A DNA stretch of 6,256 nucleotides, taken from NCBI GenBank assembly GCA_002688155.1, contig NZCH01000073.1:1-6256 (forward strand), in the 5' to 3' direction. Origin of the DNA: Phycisphaerae bacterium (GTDB taxonomy: Bacteria; Planctomycetota; Phycisphaerae; Phycisphaerales; Phycisphaeraceae). Below, in pieces: positions 6,223-6,256 of this stretch. How positions within the stretch are numbered: the stretch's first letter is position 1; each line of letters opens with the position of its first letter. The notes below the pieces were generated by a model. The model worked only from the letters and a program-made list of their open reading frames with translations. It did not search any database and had not been told where the DNA came from. Position numbers and translations under genes: made by a program.

Positions 6223-6256
6223 CCGTTTTATTCGGCCGATGTGCGGTTTGGCGGCA

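Overview
The window is GC-rich chromosomal DNA from a bacterium. It carries four genes, all read as housekeeping or core-metabolic: leucyl-tRNA synthetase (leuS, minus strand, running off the left edge), the replicative helicase DnaB (plus strand), a HAL2-type 3'(2'),5'-bisphosphate nucleotidase (plus strand) and a membrane acyl-CoA/acyl-lipid delta-9-type desaturase (minus strand). I see no mobile element, tRNA or rRNA gene, CRISPR array, phage gene or defence cassette. Protein style points to Planctomycetota, possibly Phycisphaerae. The reasons are a Bacillus-like LeuS that lacks most zinc ligands and carries a long insertion after the catalytic N-terminal part, a eukaryote-like HAL2 phosphatase, and weak or absent Shine-Dalgarno sites at most starts. 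This placement is inference from remembered family features, not from a search.

Layout: 1-2207 is the first ~735 codons of leuS; the window ends a few residues before the expected KMSKS motif. 2208-2434 is a divergent leuS/dnaB intergenic region with an imperfect inverted repeat around a GCC run, and a sigma-70-like promoter candidate placed so that dnaB could be transcribed without a leader. 2435-3883 is dnaB, complete and without an intein. 3884-4058 is a gap with a short inverted repeat at the dnaB stop and two overlapping tiny reading frames of doubtful status. 4059-5048 is the bisphosphate nucleotidase. 5049-5116 is a convergent gap with a short direct repeat and a 12-bp palindrome. 5117-6130 is the desaturase, with the only clear Shine-Dalgarno sequence in the window. 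6131-6256 is its upstream region.

The genes do not form one pathway. LeuS charges tRNA-Leu, DnaB unwinds the replication fork, the nucleotidase removes 3'-phosphoadenosine 5'-phosphate made by sulfate assimilation and by phosphopantetheinyl transfer, and the desaturase adjusts membrane fluidity. dnaB and the nucleotidase share a strand but are 175 bases apart, so co-transcription is possible but not evident. The long antisense open frames over leuS and the other genes are high-GC shadows. No new system is visible; the points worth a second look are the LeuS insertion, the start-site architecture of dnaB and a few intergenic repeats.
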